This document shows positions 1 to 8,344 of a stretch of DNA of 64,000 nt, piece after piece. How positions within the stretch are numbered: position 1 is the first letter of the stretch; every line of letters starts with the position of its first letter. Both the position numbers and the translations under genes were made by a program. Under the pieces are notes generated by a model. That model had not been told where the DNA came from, searched no databases, and saw nothing but the letters and a program-made list of their open reading frames with translations. The stretch lies in assembly GCA_964498395.1 (NCBI GenBank), contig CAZCHE010000014.1, forward strand, positions 1 through 64,000. The letters are read 5' to 3'. This DNA is from Parapedobacter sp964498395. GTDB taxonomy: Bacteria > Bacteroidota > Bacteroidia > Sphingobacteriales > Sphingobacteriaceae.

Positions 1-28
1 TTGGTTTCTTCCGGTATATGTCATTTAT

Positions 29-155
29 TGGTATATAGTACATAGTATTTAGTACTTAGTGTTTAGTGCACGGTATCTGGTGCATGGTGTTTGGTTCCCG
101 GCGGGGATCGGCATCTAACCACTAAATACTGGCTACTAATTACTAACTGCTACCA
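29..155. repeat. Heptamer-period inverted repeat array in the 23S-5S rRNA spacer
   Basis: Ten consecutive 7-nt units run from 29 to 98 (for example TAGTACA, TAGTATT, TAGTACT, TAGTGTT, TAGTGCA, then TGGTGCA, TGGTGTT). Six units in the opposite orientation run from 114 to 155 (for example ACTAAAT, ACTGGCT, ACTAATT, ACTAACT). AGTATTTAGT at 44-53 is an exact reverse complement of ACTAAATACT at 121-130, so the arms could fold into a long imperfect hairpin just before the 5S gene. It may be a processing structure or a dispersed repeat. The 23S gene itself is not in the window. Confidence 0.75.
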
Positions 156-164
156 TGAAGGTAT

Positions 165-275
165 TCAGGTGCCTATATCGGCGGTGTCCACCTCTTCCCA
201 TCCCGAACAGAGAAGTTAAGCCCGCCAGAGCCGATGGTATTGCCGTAACGGGTGTGAGAGTAGGTCGGCGCCGGA
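165..275 (+). rRNA. rrf: 5S ribosomal RNA
   Basis: The stretch carries the hallmark 5S core: CCACCTCTTCCCATCCCGAAC near 188-208, then AGAGAAGTTAAGCCC, CCGATGGTA and GAGAGTAGGTCGG. GGTGCC at 168-173 can pair with GGCGCC at 267-272 to close the terminal helix, which sets the approximate ends at about 110 nt, the usual length. A strong terminator follows directly. The gene is presumably the last of an rRNA operon whose 16S and 23S genes lie upstream of the window. Confidence 0.95.
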
Positions 276-283
276 TTTCACAG

Positions 284-316
284 GCCCCCCAGCTGATGCT
301 GGGGGGCTTTTTTTTT
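284..316 (+). terminator. Rho-independent terminator of the rRNA operon
   Basis: A GC-rich stem (GCCCCCCAG pairing with CTGGGGGGC around a GATG-type loop) is followed by nine T residues. It lies about 10 nt after the 5S gene, as expected for the end of an rRNA operon. Confidence 0.9.
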
Positions 317-595
317 GCACCGCCCGCACCGATAACGGCCGGCCCCCATCCCAAGGGAACCCGATCCCAAGGGAACCACTTTGCTAACGAATTAAAATTA
401 CCCCAAATTAGGTATTGTATAGTAACGCCTCGCTGCGGATATTTGGCTTGTGCATCAACCTAAACCTTTTTTGAAGATGCTGTTATATTTTGGTTCATTG
501 GGGGTTTAGGAATTTAAGAGTATCTGAATTTGTAAATAAATGACACAGGAAAACACAGACCATTTAAACGAATATAAACGAGCTTAACCCGAACC
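317..595. other. Gene-free spacer with a 14-nt direct repeat
   Basis: No convincing gene is seen between the rRNA terminator and the next start. ATCCCAAGGGAACC occurs at 348-361 and again at 364-377, a period of 16. The remainder is AT-rich and probably holds the promoter of the following gene, but no clean TAnnTTTG element was found. Confidence 0.5.
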
Positions 596-2014
596 ATGCA
601 AACGCAATCAATCGAAATAGGGCTCAATAGGCCTGATATTGAGTATCCCCGATCCGAGCAGGGAAATAGGAGGTGGAAATTAGCCAAAGAGCTATTTGCC
701 TATTTGCGAGATACCTTAGTTGCCCGTGTGGTTCAGGAGGAAGGGGAGGTTGCGCGTCAGTCGGCGCTCAAGGAAGATTTACTGTTTTTCATCCAACATG
801 GGGGATTACGATGGGGAGCATCGGAAAGCGGTATCTTACATAACACTTATGATATTGCGATAGATCGCCATTTTCTGCAATACCTTTCTGCCATAGTGGT
901 GCAGTCAGATAATGCGTTGAATCGAATGTTGTATAGTTGTTCGGAAGATTTCAAGCGTCATGTGGCCAATGCGATCTGCAGCCAGTCTAATCCTTCGATT
1001 GGTAAGTTAGTGGCTATATTGAAGAAGATCGGATCTTGTCATACCTGTCCAAACTATCTGATCATATTAGCCTATGCCCTCCATTATGAAGAGAAGGCAA
1101 AGGATGCTTCACAAGTTTCGTTTAGTGCCCTGATCACGTTACTGTTTTGGTCATCAATTGATGAAGATGCTCGGCGCAAATTGGTGATGTCATTGGTGAG
1201 ATTGATTAGGGGGAGCCGCGACGTTGCAGCGCTATTCAAACATGATACGCAATGGCAACGTGTGGTGCTGTTGTTGGTTGAACAGTTTACACTGCGTAAA
1301 GCGGATAAATTACGGCAAATGGTTCGTCGAAAACAAAACATAACTTATGACGAAAGAGTTCTAGACCGTTTAACAAGTTTAAAAACCGTGACGGACGATA
1401 GCTATACAACGGAACAAGAAGGCGATTACCACGTGTTTAATGGAGATTATAGCGGTAGTTTTCAGCACGGAGACCGAGCGGGAGTTGATCAGGTGGAATC
1501 GAATAGCATTATTTTTGATATCAACAATGCCGGCTTGGTGATTATCTATCCGTTCTTACGATCATTGTTTGAAACGGTCGGTTTATTGAAATCAGCAAAC
1601 CATCAACTTGAAATAGACAGGGCTGCACCAGTCGTTTTGCAATATATCCTGCAAGGGGTCCATGAGGTAGCAGAACACGACCTGCCACTCAATAAGATTC
1701 TATGCGGTCTAGCCCCCGCCACGTTTGTGCCCTGTAGAATGGAATTGTCGAGAGGGTGTATCCAAGCGTGTGATGAATTGTTGACAGCAGTTATCGGGCA
1801 TTGGGGAGCCTTGAAGGGGATGAGTGTTGAAGGGTTGCGCCAAACGTTTTTGCAACGTAAAGGCAGACTTCAACAATCAGCCATGGGCTGGCGATTATAT
1901 GTAGAACCCAAAGGGGTTGACGTACTATTGTCCAGCTTACCCTGGGATATGGATGTCAGCACCATTAAACTTCCTTGGATGGATGATTGCCTGGTTGTCG
2001 AATGGGGAACATAA
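596..2014 (+). CDS. Contractile injection system tape-measure-like protein (orphan)
   Basis: The 472-residue product resembles the contractile injection system tape measure family (CIS_TMP). Residues about 65-77 match the family's 'LLxFIxxGxLxW' signature. The C-terminal third has the diagnostic order: an NNAGLVIIYPFL segment near 303-314, 'KILCGL' near 365, 'ALKGMSVEGLRQTFLQRKG' near 404-422, and the ending 'STIKLPWM..CLVVEW'. In injection systems this protein sets sheath-tube length. This copy is short for the family and no sheath, tube, baseplate, spike or AAA gene lies in the window, so it is an orphan here. It has no signal peptide. The family call rests on remembered motifs. The role of this solitary copy is unknown. 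Confidence 0.72.
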   Translation: MQTQSIEIGLNRPDIEYPRSEQGNRRWKLAKELFAYLRDTLVARVVQEEGEVARQSALKEDLLFFIQHGGLRWGASESGILHNTYDIAIDRHFLQYLSAIVVQSDNALNRMLYSCSEDFKRHVANAICSQSNPSIGKLVAILKKIGSCHTCPNYLIILAYALHYEEKAKDASQVSFSALITLLFWSSIDEDARRKLVMSLVRLIRGSRDVAALFKHDTQWQRVVLLLVEQFTLRKADKLRQMVRRKQNITYDERVLDRLTSLKTVTDDSYTTEQEGDYHVFNGDYSGSFQHGDRAGVDQVESNSIIFDINNAGLVIIYPFLRSLFETVGLLKSANHQLEIDRAAPVVLQYILQGVHEVAEHDLPLNKILCGLAPATFVPCRMELSRGCIQACDELLTAVIGHWGALKGMSVEGLRQTFLQRKGRLQQSAMGWRLYVEPKGVDVLLSSLPWDMDVSTIKLPWMDDCLVVEWGT

Positions 2015-2046
2015 ACAGGTGTCTTGCCAGCTAGGGCACGAAGACA

Positions 2047-2769
2047 TTAATCATCCTTTTCCCCCGGTTTATCCTTTTTTTGTCCAGTACTTCCCGCTTT
2101 AAACCGGGGTTTAAAGCCAAGCGGTTTAGGCGGCGGCGTTGTTTTTCCCTCCGTGGGATTGGTGGTTGTCTCCTTTTTTTCGGGCGACTCCGGTTGCTGT
2201 TCCTCCTCAGTTGGCTTGGTAGCGGGGATTAACCCTGCCTTAAACCGAGGTTTAAAACCTAAGGGCTTGCTAGGAGGGGAAGTTTGCTCAGGCGACGGTT
2301 TAGCAGTATTGATTGGATCTTCGGAGATCGTTTTTTCTTCCTCGGTAGGCTTTGTTGTAGCGGTTACGCCCGGTTTAAACCGAGGCTTGAAGCCAGCTGG
2401 TTTTGGAGCGGCTTTGGGTGTTTCTTCAGCGGGGGTATCTTTGGTCTGCTCGGGCGTTACGGAGGGCTTTGCAATTCCAGGTTTGAACCGAGGCTTAAAA
2501 CCAGCCGGTTTCGTAGCGGTTATAGCGCTATCTGGCTTCGTTTCCACTGGGCTGGATACGACAGCTGGTTTGGCTACCACGACTACTTGCTCTTCCTCAA
2601 GTAGATATTCCTTGCGTAGCTTGTTAAACCAATATTTTTTGGTATGGTCAAAGCTCTTTTCACCCATTTGGGTATAATGTAGGCGGAATTCATCATACAA
2701 ATCGGGTCTGCTTTGCATTAACTGCTTGAGATCGATTTTCTTTTTTATGAAAAATTCCTCGAAGGTCAT
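2047..2769 (-). CDS. GFKPRFK-repeat protein, unknown function
   Basis: The 240-residue product has two parts. Residues 1-57 form a charged, probably helical domain with a conserved-looking 'GEKSFDHTKKYWFNKLRKEY' segment. The rest is a proline-, lysine- and glutamate-rich low-complexity tail carrying four copies of KP(A/L)GFKPRFK(P/A)G separated by 25-40 acidic or Pro-rich residues. There is no signal peptide or membrane segment. Its ATG overlaps the yebC stop as TAATG, so translation is probably coupled. The spaced basic-aromatic repeats look like short linear binding motifs on a disordered tether, which is an inference. I do not know a function for it. Confidence 0.85.
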   Translation of the reverse strand: MTFEEFFIKKKIDLKQLMQSRPDLYDEFRLHYTQMGEKSFDHTKKYWFNKLRKEYLLEEEQVVVVAKPAVVSSPVETKPDSAITATKPAGFKPRFKPGIAKPSVTPEQTKDTPAEETPKAAPKPAGFKPRFKPGVTATTKPTEEEKTISEDPINTAKPSPEQTSPPSKPLGFKPRFKAGLIPATKPTEEEQQPESPEKKETTTNPTEGKTTPPPKPLGFKPRFKAGSTGQKKDKPGEKDD

Positions 2770-3494
2770 TATACCATATTATGATATACCGCCTGCACAT
2801 CGTCATCTTCCTCGATTTTGTCGATTAATTTGAGTACATCAGCGGCATCTTCTTCGGCTACTTCGGTAGTTGAGAGGGAAATCCGTTCCAGCTTCGCACT
2901 TTTGACCTCGATACCCTTGTCTTCAAGCAATCGTTGCATATTGCCGAAATCCTCAAACGATGTTTGTGCTACTACTACATCATTGCCTTCCTCGTCGGCT
3001 TCGACATAGAGCTCTTCCAAACCTCCATCAATGAGCTCCAATTCCAGTTCTTCTAAATCTACATCATCAGCTACGGTAAATCGGAAAATAGATTTGCGTT
3101 GGAAAATAAAATCCAGTGATCCCGTTTTTCCCAATGTGCCTCCTGATTTGCTGAAATAACTGCGAATATTAGCCACCGTACGATTCGTGTTGTCTGTGGC
3201 TGTTTCGATTAAAACAGGTACCCCGTGTGGGCCATACCCTTCATATACATGCTCTTCATATCCCTTGGCATCTTTATCCGAAGCACGTTTTATCGCCGCC
3301 TCGATGCGGTCCTTGGGCATATTGACCGCTTTCGCATTTTGGATGGCGGTACGCAGGCGTGAATTAGCCTCCGGATTTGGTCCACCCTCTTTCACTGAAA
3401 TAGCAATTTCTTTGCCTAAGCGTGTAAACTGCACGGCCATCTTGGCCCAGCGTTTAAATTTACGTTCTTTTCTGAATTCGAATGCTCTACCCAT
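2769..3494 (-). CDS. yebC: YebC/PmpR/TACO1 family protein
   Basis: The 241-residue length and the order of motifs are typical of YebC: N-terminal 'GRAFEFRKERKFKRWAKMA', 'GGPNPEANSRLRTAIQNAK', 'MPKDRIEAAIKRA', 'YEGYGPHGVPVLIE', then 'SFSKSGGTLG'-like and acidic C-terminal lobes. Older annotation calls the family a transcriptional regulator. More recent work on bacterial YebC and mitochondrial TACO1 supports a role in translating proline-rich stretches. It begins 4 nt after the upstream dehydrogenase gene and overlaps the next gene by 1 nt, so the three form one operon. The C-terminal end is rich in Asp and Glu. Confidence 0.95.
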   Translation of the reverse strand: MGRAFEFRKERKFKRWAKMAVQFTRLGKEIAISVKEGGPNPEANSRLRTAIQNAKAVNMPKDRIEAAIKRASDKDAKGYEEHVYEGYGPHGVPVLIETATDNTNRTVANIRSYFSKSGGTLGKTGSLDFIFQRKSIFRFTVADDVDLEELELELIDGGLEELYVEADEEGNDVVVAQTSFEDFGNMQRLLEDKGIEVKSAKLERISLSTTEVAEEDAADVLKLIDKIEEDDDVQAVYHNMV

Positions 3495-3498
3495 CTTA

Positions 3499-4443
3499 TC
3501 AATTATGTTTAAGGTTTGCGATCATATTCTCCGTAATGCCAGCTAAGTCAAATTGAGGTTCCCAACCCCAATCGTTTCGCGCTACGGTATCGTCAATGCT
3601 ATTGGGCCATGTGTCGGCGATGGCTTGCCGAGGGTCATTGTCTTCGTACGCGATGGTGAAATCGGGCAAGACTTTTTTGATTTCATCGGCCAGCATGGCT
3701 GGCGTAAAGCTGACGCCGGTCAGGTTATAGCTTGAGCGTATACTCAATGTGCCTGCTGGAGCGTCCATCAATGCGAGGGTGGCTCGTATGGCATCGTCCA
3801 TATATAGCATGGGCAATGCCGTTTCCGCAGATAGAAAGCATGTATAATGATTATTTTTAAGTGCTTCATGGAAAATATGAATCGCGTAATCTGTCGTGCC
3901 ACCACCGGGAGCGGCCTTCCAACTGATGATACCGGGGTACCGTATGCTACGGATATCCAATCCAACCCGCTGATGGTAATATTCACAGATACGTTCACCG
4001 GCCAGTTTACTGATGCCATAGACGGTATTGGGATCCATCGTGCAATATTGGGGGGTGTTGGTACGCGGTGAATGCGGTCCGAAAACCGCGATAGAACTCG
4101 GCCAAAATACTTTTTTCACATCAAATTCCAACGATAGATCAAGTACGTTGAGCAGGCCATTGACATTTAGATCCCATGCTTGTCGAGGGTGCTTCTCTCC
4201 TGTAGCGGATAGCATGGCCGCCAACAAATATACTTGGGTGGGCCGGTATTTGGTGAAAAGTTGATGTAGGGCCACCTTATCCAATACATCTATAATCTCA
4301 AATGGGCCATCCGAAACCGTCGTTTGGGGTTCCCTGATGTCAGCGGTGACCACTTGATTTTTGCCAAATTTCGCGCGTAAAGCGATAGCCAACTCCGTGC
4401 CGATTTGCCCGTTTGAACCAATGATAATGATCTGCTCTTCCAT
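3499..4443 (-). CDS. L-threonine 3-dehydrogenase, short-chain (SDR) type
   Basis: The 314-residue protein is an extended short-chain dehydrogenase: NAD-binding GSNGQIG at 9-15, and a Tyr142-x3-Lys146 catalytic pair in 'TVYGISKLAGE'. The 'RYPGIISWKAAPGGGTTDYAI' region is characteristic of SDR-type threonine dehydrogenases, which oxidise L-threonine to 2-amino-3-ketobutyrate. An in-frame ATG at 4491 exists, but a TAAGTTTG promoter element lies between it and the ATG at 4443, and family alignment also begins at MEEQ, so 4443 is chosen. It is first in the operon with yebC and the GFKPRFK gene. Confidence 0.9.
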   Translation of the reverse strand: MEEQIIIIGSNGQIGTELAIALRAKFGKNQVVTADIREPQTTVSDGPFEIIDVLDKVALHQLFTKYRPTQVYLLAAMLSATGEKHPRQAWDLNVNGLLNVLDLSLEFDVKKVFWPSSIAVFGPHSPRTNTPQYCTMDPNTVYGISKLAGERICEYYHQRVGLDIRSIRYPGIISWKAAPGGGTTDYAIHIFHEALKNNHYTCFLSAETALPMLYMDDAIRATLALMDAPAGTLSIRSSYNLTGVSFTPAMLADEIKKVLPDFTIAYEDNDPRQAIADTWPNSIDDTVARNDWGWEPQFDLAGITENMIANLKHN

Positions 4444-4449
4444 TGGGTG

Positions 4450-4457
4450 CAAACTTA
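4450..4457 (-). promoter_or_regulatory. Putative -7 promoter element TAAGTTTG
   Basis: On the minus strand TAAGTTTG matches the Bacteroidota TAnnTTTG consensus exactly. It ends 6 nt before the ATG at 4443, so transcription would start almost at the start codon. No clear TTG -33 element is present. Confidence 0.45.
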
Positions 4458-4480
4458 GTAAAATGGTCGTATTAAACCTA

Positions 4481-4499
4481 ACAGGTTTCAAAAACCTGT
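4481..4499 (-). terminator. Intergenic palindrome, probable terminator of the secreted-protein gene
   Basis: ACAGGTTT (4481-4488) pairs with AAACCTGT (4492-4499), and the flanks extend the symmetry imperfectly. Read on the minus strand it follows the stop of the large secreted-protein gene and is followed by GTTAGGTTTAAT, a poor T-run. Similar palindromes are common in Bacteroidota spacers. Confidence 0.45.
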
Positions 4500-4520
4500 C
4501 AACCTGAGTTCGGTTAATAG

Positions 4521-7500
4521 TTACATTTTAGCAGCCAATACGAAGCTTTTCCGATGTATTTTTCGCATGCCATGGGCATTGTAGATGTCGATGACGGCAA
4601 TGTATATTCCTATGGGGAGCCGTTGGTTCGTGTCAGATAGGCCATCCCAAGTAATCACACCTTGGGTAGCCAGGCTTTGGTTCCGCTGTAATCGCCTGAT
4701 GAGTAGCCCCTGATCATTGTAGATGTCGATATTGGCCATCAAGCCGCTTTCGTGGAAGCGGTAATTGATTTCTAACAGATCTTCGAAACCGTCACCATCG
4801 GGAGAGAATGTTTTGGACGTTAGAAAAATAGCATCTCCATCGCTTTCCATCTCCCCGTGGGAGTTTAGGTAGCCGGGGGTTGCGCCTCCTATCGAAGTAG
4901 CCGCCGAACGGAAATTGCCAGGAGATAAGGTAGGCGCCTCAAAGCTGCTGCGTTCCAGCGAAATGCCGCGATGGTTACTGATAAATGGCGATTGCATGGC
5001 TGGGGTATAGAATAAGCTGTCGATGGTCAATCCATGGCTGGAAAGGATGACGCCTCCGGTTTCGTTATTGAAGTTCGGCAATGTAGCCATTTCGATGAAG
5101 GTGTGGAGGAGTGCGGTCGGGTAATGCTCTTTGACAATAGCTCGGTTCGTCGTGAGCACTCGGTATTCGCCGGGGTAAAATAGGTGTTGTTCATCGCTCA
5201 CTTTTCTGAGGCTCCCGGGAGCTCCATAGGAATTGACATTGGCAGCATACAGTTCACGTAAGTCAACGATTTTATTAGATCGGTTATAGATTTCCAGAAA
5301 GTCCACCCCATCGGGCTTAGGGTAGGGGAGGATTTCGTTGATGATGATGTCATGGGGTTGGATGGTGTGGGTTTTCGTATACTGTAAGACCAACAGGGTA
5401 TCTCCCATGGCGAATCCGTCTTTATTCTTGATGTTGCTGATGGAAAAACTGTACTCACCCGTATCGAAGGAATCGGCATAGGTCAATGTCACTTCTTGGT
5501 CAGTGGTTTCGATGTGCTGGGGGTGCACGCCATGGAGTGAATAATTGGCGGTATCTGCTGCCGATAGGGCATCAACAAATTTATCAAAAATAACGTGTAG
5601 TGTGAGGCTATCCACAAAGGCTGCGGAAATAATGCTTGGTGGAATACTGTCAGGAACAGGGTCGGCAGATGGGTCGAGTGGCTGAATGAGCAGGTAATCG
5701 AACTTGTATGCGTTACGCCTTGTCGGGCTGAAGTTGACAAAATAACCCGCATATCCATTTGTATTATGGGTGCCATCAGTAGCCGTAGAATCCCCATTAT
5801 GGCGCAATATTGGTCGGAAGACGCCGCTATCGTATTCATCTGTATAAATACGCCAGTTGGCGTCATTGTCACGAGTTACTCGCACACGTGCACGAAATTT
5901 GCCTTGGGTCTCAACGGAATCACTGAGGAAGAATGTATACCGATTGTTTGCTGTCTGCCTTACCAGTTTGTAAACATGTTTTCCCCTAGCGCCATCAATT
6001 TGCAATTGATAGCCCGTTTGCGGTCTAGGAAGAGAATCATTGTTTGCGGTAAGGTAAAGTCGTACGTAATTACCCGATGATAATGCGCCATCGACCTGTA
6101 TACCCGCTTCCCATATTGTATTAGCCAGTCGGTTGTTTTGGGTGGAGAGAAATGCGGGCGATGTGGCGACATCCTTGATGGTAACACGCTCGTTGACAAT
6201 TTCAAAAGAGGCCGTGTCACCCCGCCAATGATCGAGCAATTGGTCAGCATCGAAGCTGTCGTAGAACCATGCCTCAGCCGTATCATCGGGTAGCAACTTG
6301 GCTTCGGGAGGCTCGGGAGCGATATAGCTGAACGATACTTCGGTGTTAGGCGCTATTGTGTTTCCAACCGTGTCCGCCACATTGTTGATGGTGAGTGTAT
6401 AACCGGAAGAAATGAGTGGTTGGTCAAACACCAACGTTACGATAGAGTCTTTGAGTGATGCTTTGAAAGGATGTCCGTATCCGTTATCGAGTACGTAATT
6501 GGTGATGTCGGTTGCTTTCTCTTCGGCCAACCAGCTGTTAAAGACCAGGGTTAAGCTAGTATCACTAAGTACTTCAACTGAAGTGACAGAAAGTGGTTCT
6601 GGCACTTCTTCGATATCGTGGAGTGGTTTGACGAGCAGGTAATCAAATATGTAATCTCCTCGCCTTGTCGGGGTGAAGCTGACGGAGTAGCCCATATATC
6701 CGCTAATCATATGCATATCATTCATGATTACGGAATCACCGTCAATGCCTAAGACGGGCTCGAAAACGCCATGGTCGTACTCATCGGCAAAGATGCGCCA
6801 ATTGGCATCGTTGTCACGGGTTACTCGTACCCGTGCGCGGAATTTGCCTTGTTGGCTGGGTATCGGGTTGCTTTGGAATATCCTTGAACGTGAGGCTCCA
6901 TTTTGCCGCCAAAGATGGTAGACGTGGTAACCCCGTGAACCGTCGATTTGCAGGTGATAGCCCTGTTGGCTCCCCCGGAGTGAATCGTTGGTGGAGGAGA
7001 GGTGCCATCTCACGTAATTGTTTGACGACAATGTGCCATTTACTTGGATACCAACTTCCCAAACGGTATTCTGGAGCCATTCGATTGAAGTGGAAAGCGA
7101 CACGGGCGATATGGTACTGTCATTGATTCGGACACGCTCGTTGACAATTTCAAAAGAGGCCGTGTCACCCCGCCAATGATCGAGTAATCGGTCAGCATCG
7201 AAGCCGTCGTAGAACCATGCCCCATCCGTATCATCGGGCAGCAACTTGGCTTCGGGAGGTTCAGGAGCGATATAACTGAACGATACTTCGGTGTTAGGCG
7301 CTATTGTGTTTCCAACCGTGTCTACCACGTTATTGATGGTCAGTGTATAGTCCGATGTGATGAACGGCTGGCCGAATACCAGTGTCACCACTGTATCGGC
7401 TAATGAAGCGGTTACCGGATGGTCGTAGCCGTTGCTGAGCATGTAGTTTACCCTATCCGTAGCCGATGCACGATCCAGTAAGTGGTCGAATATGACATGT

Positions 7501-8210
7501 AATGTCGTATCATCAACTACTTCAATGCTCGAAACCTTGGGCGGCACTATACGTGTGACCGGGGTGCTTGATGGCTCAATGGAGAAATAATGAAAGTGGA
7601 ACTTGTCACTGTTGGCGCTCGTGAAACGGCAATGGATGCCGAAGAAAGCCGTTTGGGTAACGACGGAGTCTATGGCCACCCCTTCTGATGAGAATTCATC
7701 GGCGTCATCAATAGCGGTGAATAATTCCCAGTGGCCCGTCGAATCGCGAAGCACCTTGATGCGGTCTTCAATGACGGCTGGATTGGCCCTGTTCTTCGGT
7801 GAACTGCTCAACAGTAGCTCGACCTGCTCGCCTTGCTGCCTGTACAGGTAGTAGCGATCGGTAGCACCATTTTCGCCGATTTGTATGAAATAACCATTGA
7901 GTGGGGAAGTCAATGTATCCCGATCAGCGATCAGATAGACCCTTAATTGGTTTTGTGGAGAAGGGTTGAATGCCAGTCGGATCCCAAATTCCCAAACGAC
8001 CCCCAGTGCCAATTGGTTTTCCGTACTGATGTAGGTCGTATTCATGGTTTGGCTTTGCAGCAATGAATCTTCATTGATTCCGAAGGCAAATGTATGCCCT
8101 CGCCATTGTGTGGGGGCGTCGGGAAATTGGCTGTGGGTAAAGTTCTCGCGGAGTTGTGCATGCAAGACTAATGGAAACAACCCGAGTAGTAGGGGAAGTA
8201 GATTCTTCAT
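4521..8210 (-). CDS. Large secreted multidomain protein with Ig-like, lamin-tail and FlgD-like domains
   Basis: The 1229-residue protein starts with a signal peptide (MKNLLPLLLGLFPLVLHAQ). Three lectin-like (LamG-type) beta segments alternate with SbsA/Big_5-type Ig modules marked by 'TLTINNV.DTVGNTIAPNTEVSF'. A fourth Ig module follows, then a lamin-tail domain near 950-1120 ('IIINEILPYP..DFLEIYN'), then a C-terminal FlgD/CHU_C-like domain ('FSPDGDGFEDLL', 'ITWDGLSDTNQRLPIGIY'). Two middle units are near-copies offset by 316 residues. Such proteins are usually exported by the type IX system, whose gld genes lie in this window. It is probably a surface or extracellular protein, and a catalytic activity is not evident. 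Confidence 0.85.
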   Translation of the reverse strand: MKNLLPLLLGLFPLVLHAQLRENFTHSQFPDAPTQWRGHTFAFGINEDSLLQSQTMNTTYISTENQLALGVVWEFGIRLAFNPSPQNQLRVYLIADRDTLTSPLNGYFIQIGENGATDRYYLYRQQGEQVELLLSSSPKNRANPAVIEDRIKVLRDSTGHWELFTAIDDADEFSSEGVAIDSVVTQTAFFGIHCRFTSANSDKFHFHYFSIEPSSTPVTRIVPPKVSSIEVVDDTTLHVIFDHLLDRASATDRVNYMLSNGYDHPVTASLADTVVTLVFGQPFITSDYTLTINNVVDTVGNTIAPNTEVSFSYIAPEPPEAKLLPDDTDGAWFYDGFDADRLLDHWRGDTASFEIVNERVRINDSTISPVSLSTSIEWLQNTVWEVGIQVNGTLSSNNYVRWHLSSTNDSLRGSQQGYHLQIDGSRGYHVYHLWRQNGASRSRIFQSNPIPSQQGKFRARVRVTRDNDANWRIFADEYDHGVFEPVLGIDGDSVIMNDMHMISGYMGYSVSFTPTRRGDYIFDYLLVKPLHDIEEVPEPLSVTSVEVLSDTSLTLVFNSWLAEEKATDITNYVLDNGYGHPFKASLKDSIVTLVFDQPLISSGYTLTINNVADTVGNTIAPNTEVSFSYIAPEPPEAKLLPDDTAEAWFYDSFDADQLLDHWRGDTASFEIVNERVTIKDVATSPAFLSTQNNRLANTIWEAGIQVDGALSSGNYVRLYLTANNDSLPRPQTGYQLQIDGARGKHVYKLVRQTANNRYTFFLSDSVETQGKFRARVRVTRDNDANWRIYTDEYDSGVFRPILRHNGDSTATDGTHNTNGYAGYFVNFSPTRRNAYKFDYLLIQPLDPSADPVPDSIPPSIISAAFVDSLTLHVIFDKFVDALSAADTANYSLHGVHPQHIETTDQEVTLTYADSFDTGEYSFSISNIKNKDGFAMGDTLLVLQYTKTHTIQPHDIIINEILPYPKPDGVDFLEIYNRSNKIVDLRELYAANVNSYGAPGSLRKVSDEQHLFYPGEYRVLTTNRAIVKEHYPTALLHTFIEMATLPNFNNETGGVILSSHGLTIDSLFYTPAMQSPFISNHRGISLERSSFEAPTLSPGNFRSAATSIGGATPGYLNSHGEMESDGDAIFLTSKTFSPDGDGFEDLLEINYRFHESGLMANIDIYNDQGLLIRRLQRNQSLATQGVITWDGLSDTNQRLPIGIYIAVIDIYNAHGMRKIHRKSFVLAAKM
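6185..7343 (-). repeat. Intragenic duplication, two copies 948 nt apart
   Basis: About 210 nt at 6185-6395 are almost identical to 7133-7343. The offset of 948 nt equals 316 codons, so the reading frame is kept. Both copies encode 'LLDHWRGDTASFEIVNERV' and 'VSFSYIAPEPPEAKLLPDDT'. The similarity is much higher than in the flanking parts of the same domains, which suggests a recent duplication or gene conversion. Confidence 0.85.
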
Positions 8211-8290
8211 ATGGCGTAAGTTGTCAATGATGGGAATGAAACGGCCACCGGTATAGGACCATTACATGCTCATCGGCTTTGGTAGACGGC

Positions 8291-8311
8291 GGTTCCTTGG
8301 GGAACCTTTTT
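8291..8311 (+). terminator. Short hairpin with T-run between divergent genes
   Basis: GGTTCC-TTGG-GGAACC is followed by TTTTT. It looks like a plus-strand terminator, yet no gene is seen upstream of it on that strand (8211-8290). It could end a leader RNA or be a chance palindrome. Confidence 0.35.
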
Positions 8312-8344
8312 AAAATTCATTGATAGATGATGCCCTCAAATTCG

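Noticed and set aside
155..463. Open frame across the 5S rRNA
   Set aside because: It overlaps a certain 5S gene and its terminator, so it cannot be a real protein gene.
2098..2530. Spaced repeats that could suggest a CRISPR array
   Set aside because: The four copies lie inside one reading frame, differ in sequence and have unequal spacers. They encode GFKPRFK. No cas genes are near.
2153..2677. Long plus-strand frame opposite the GFKPRFK gene
   Set aside because: It mirrors the repeat gene in an antisense frame. Its Gly/Val/Ser-rich repeats follow from the complementary codons, and the minus-strand gene has a conserved N-terminal domain and a coupled start.
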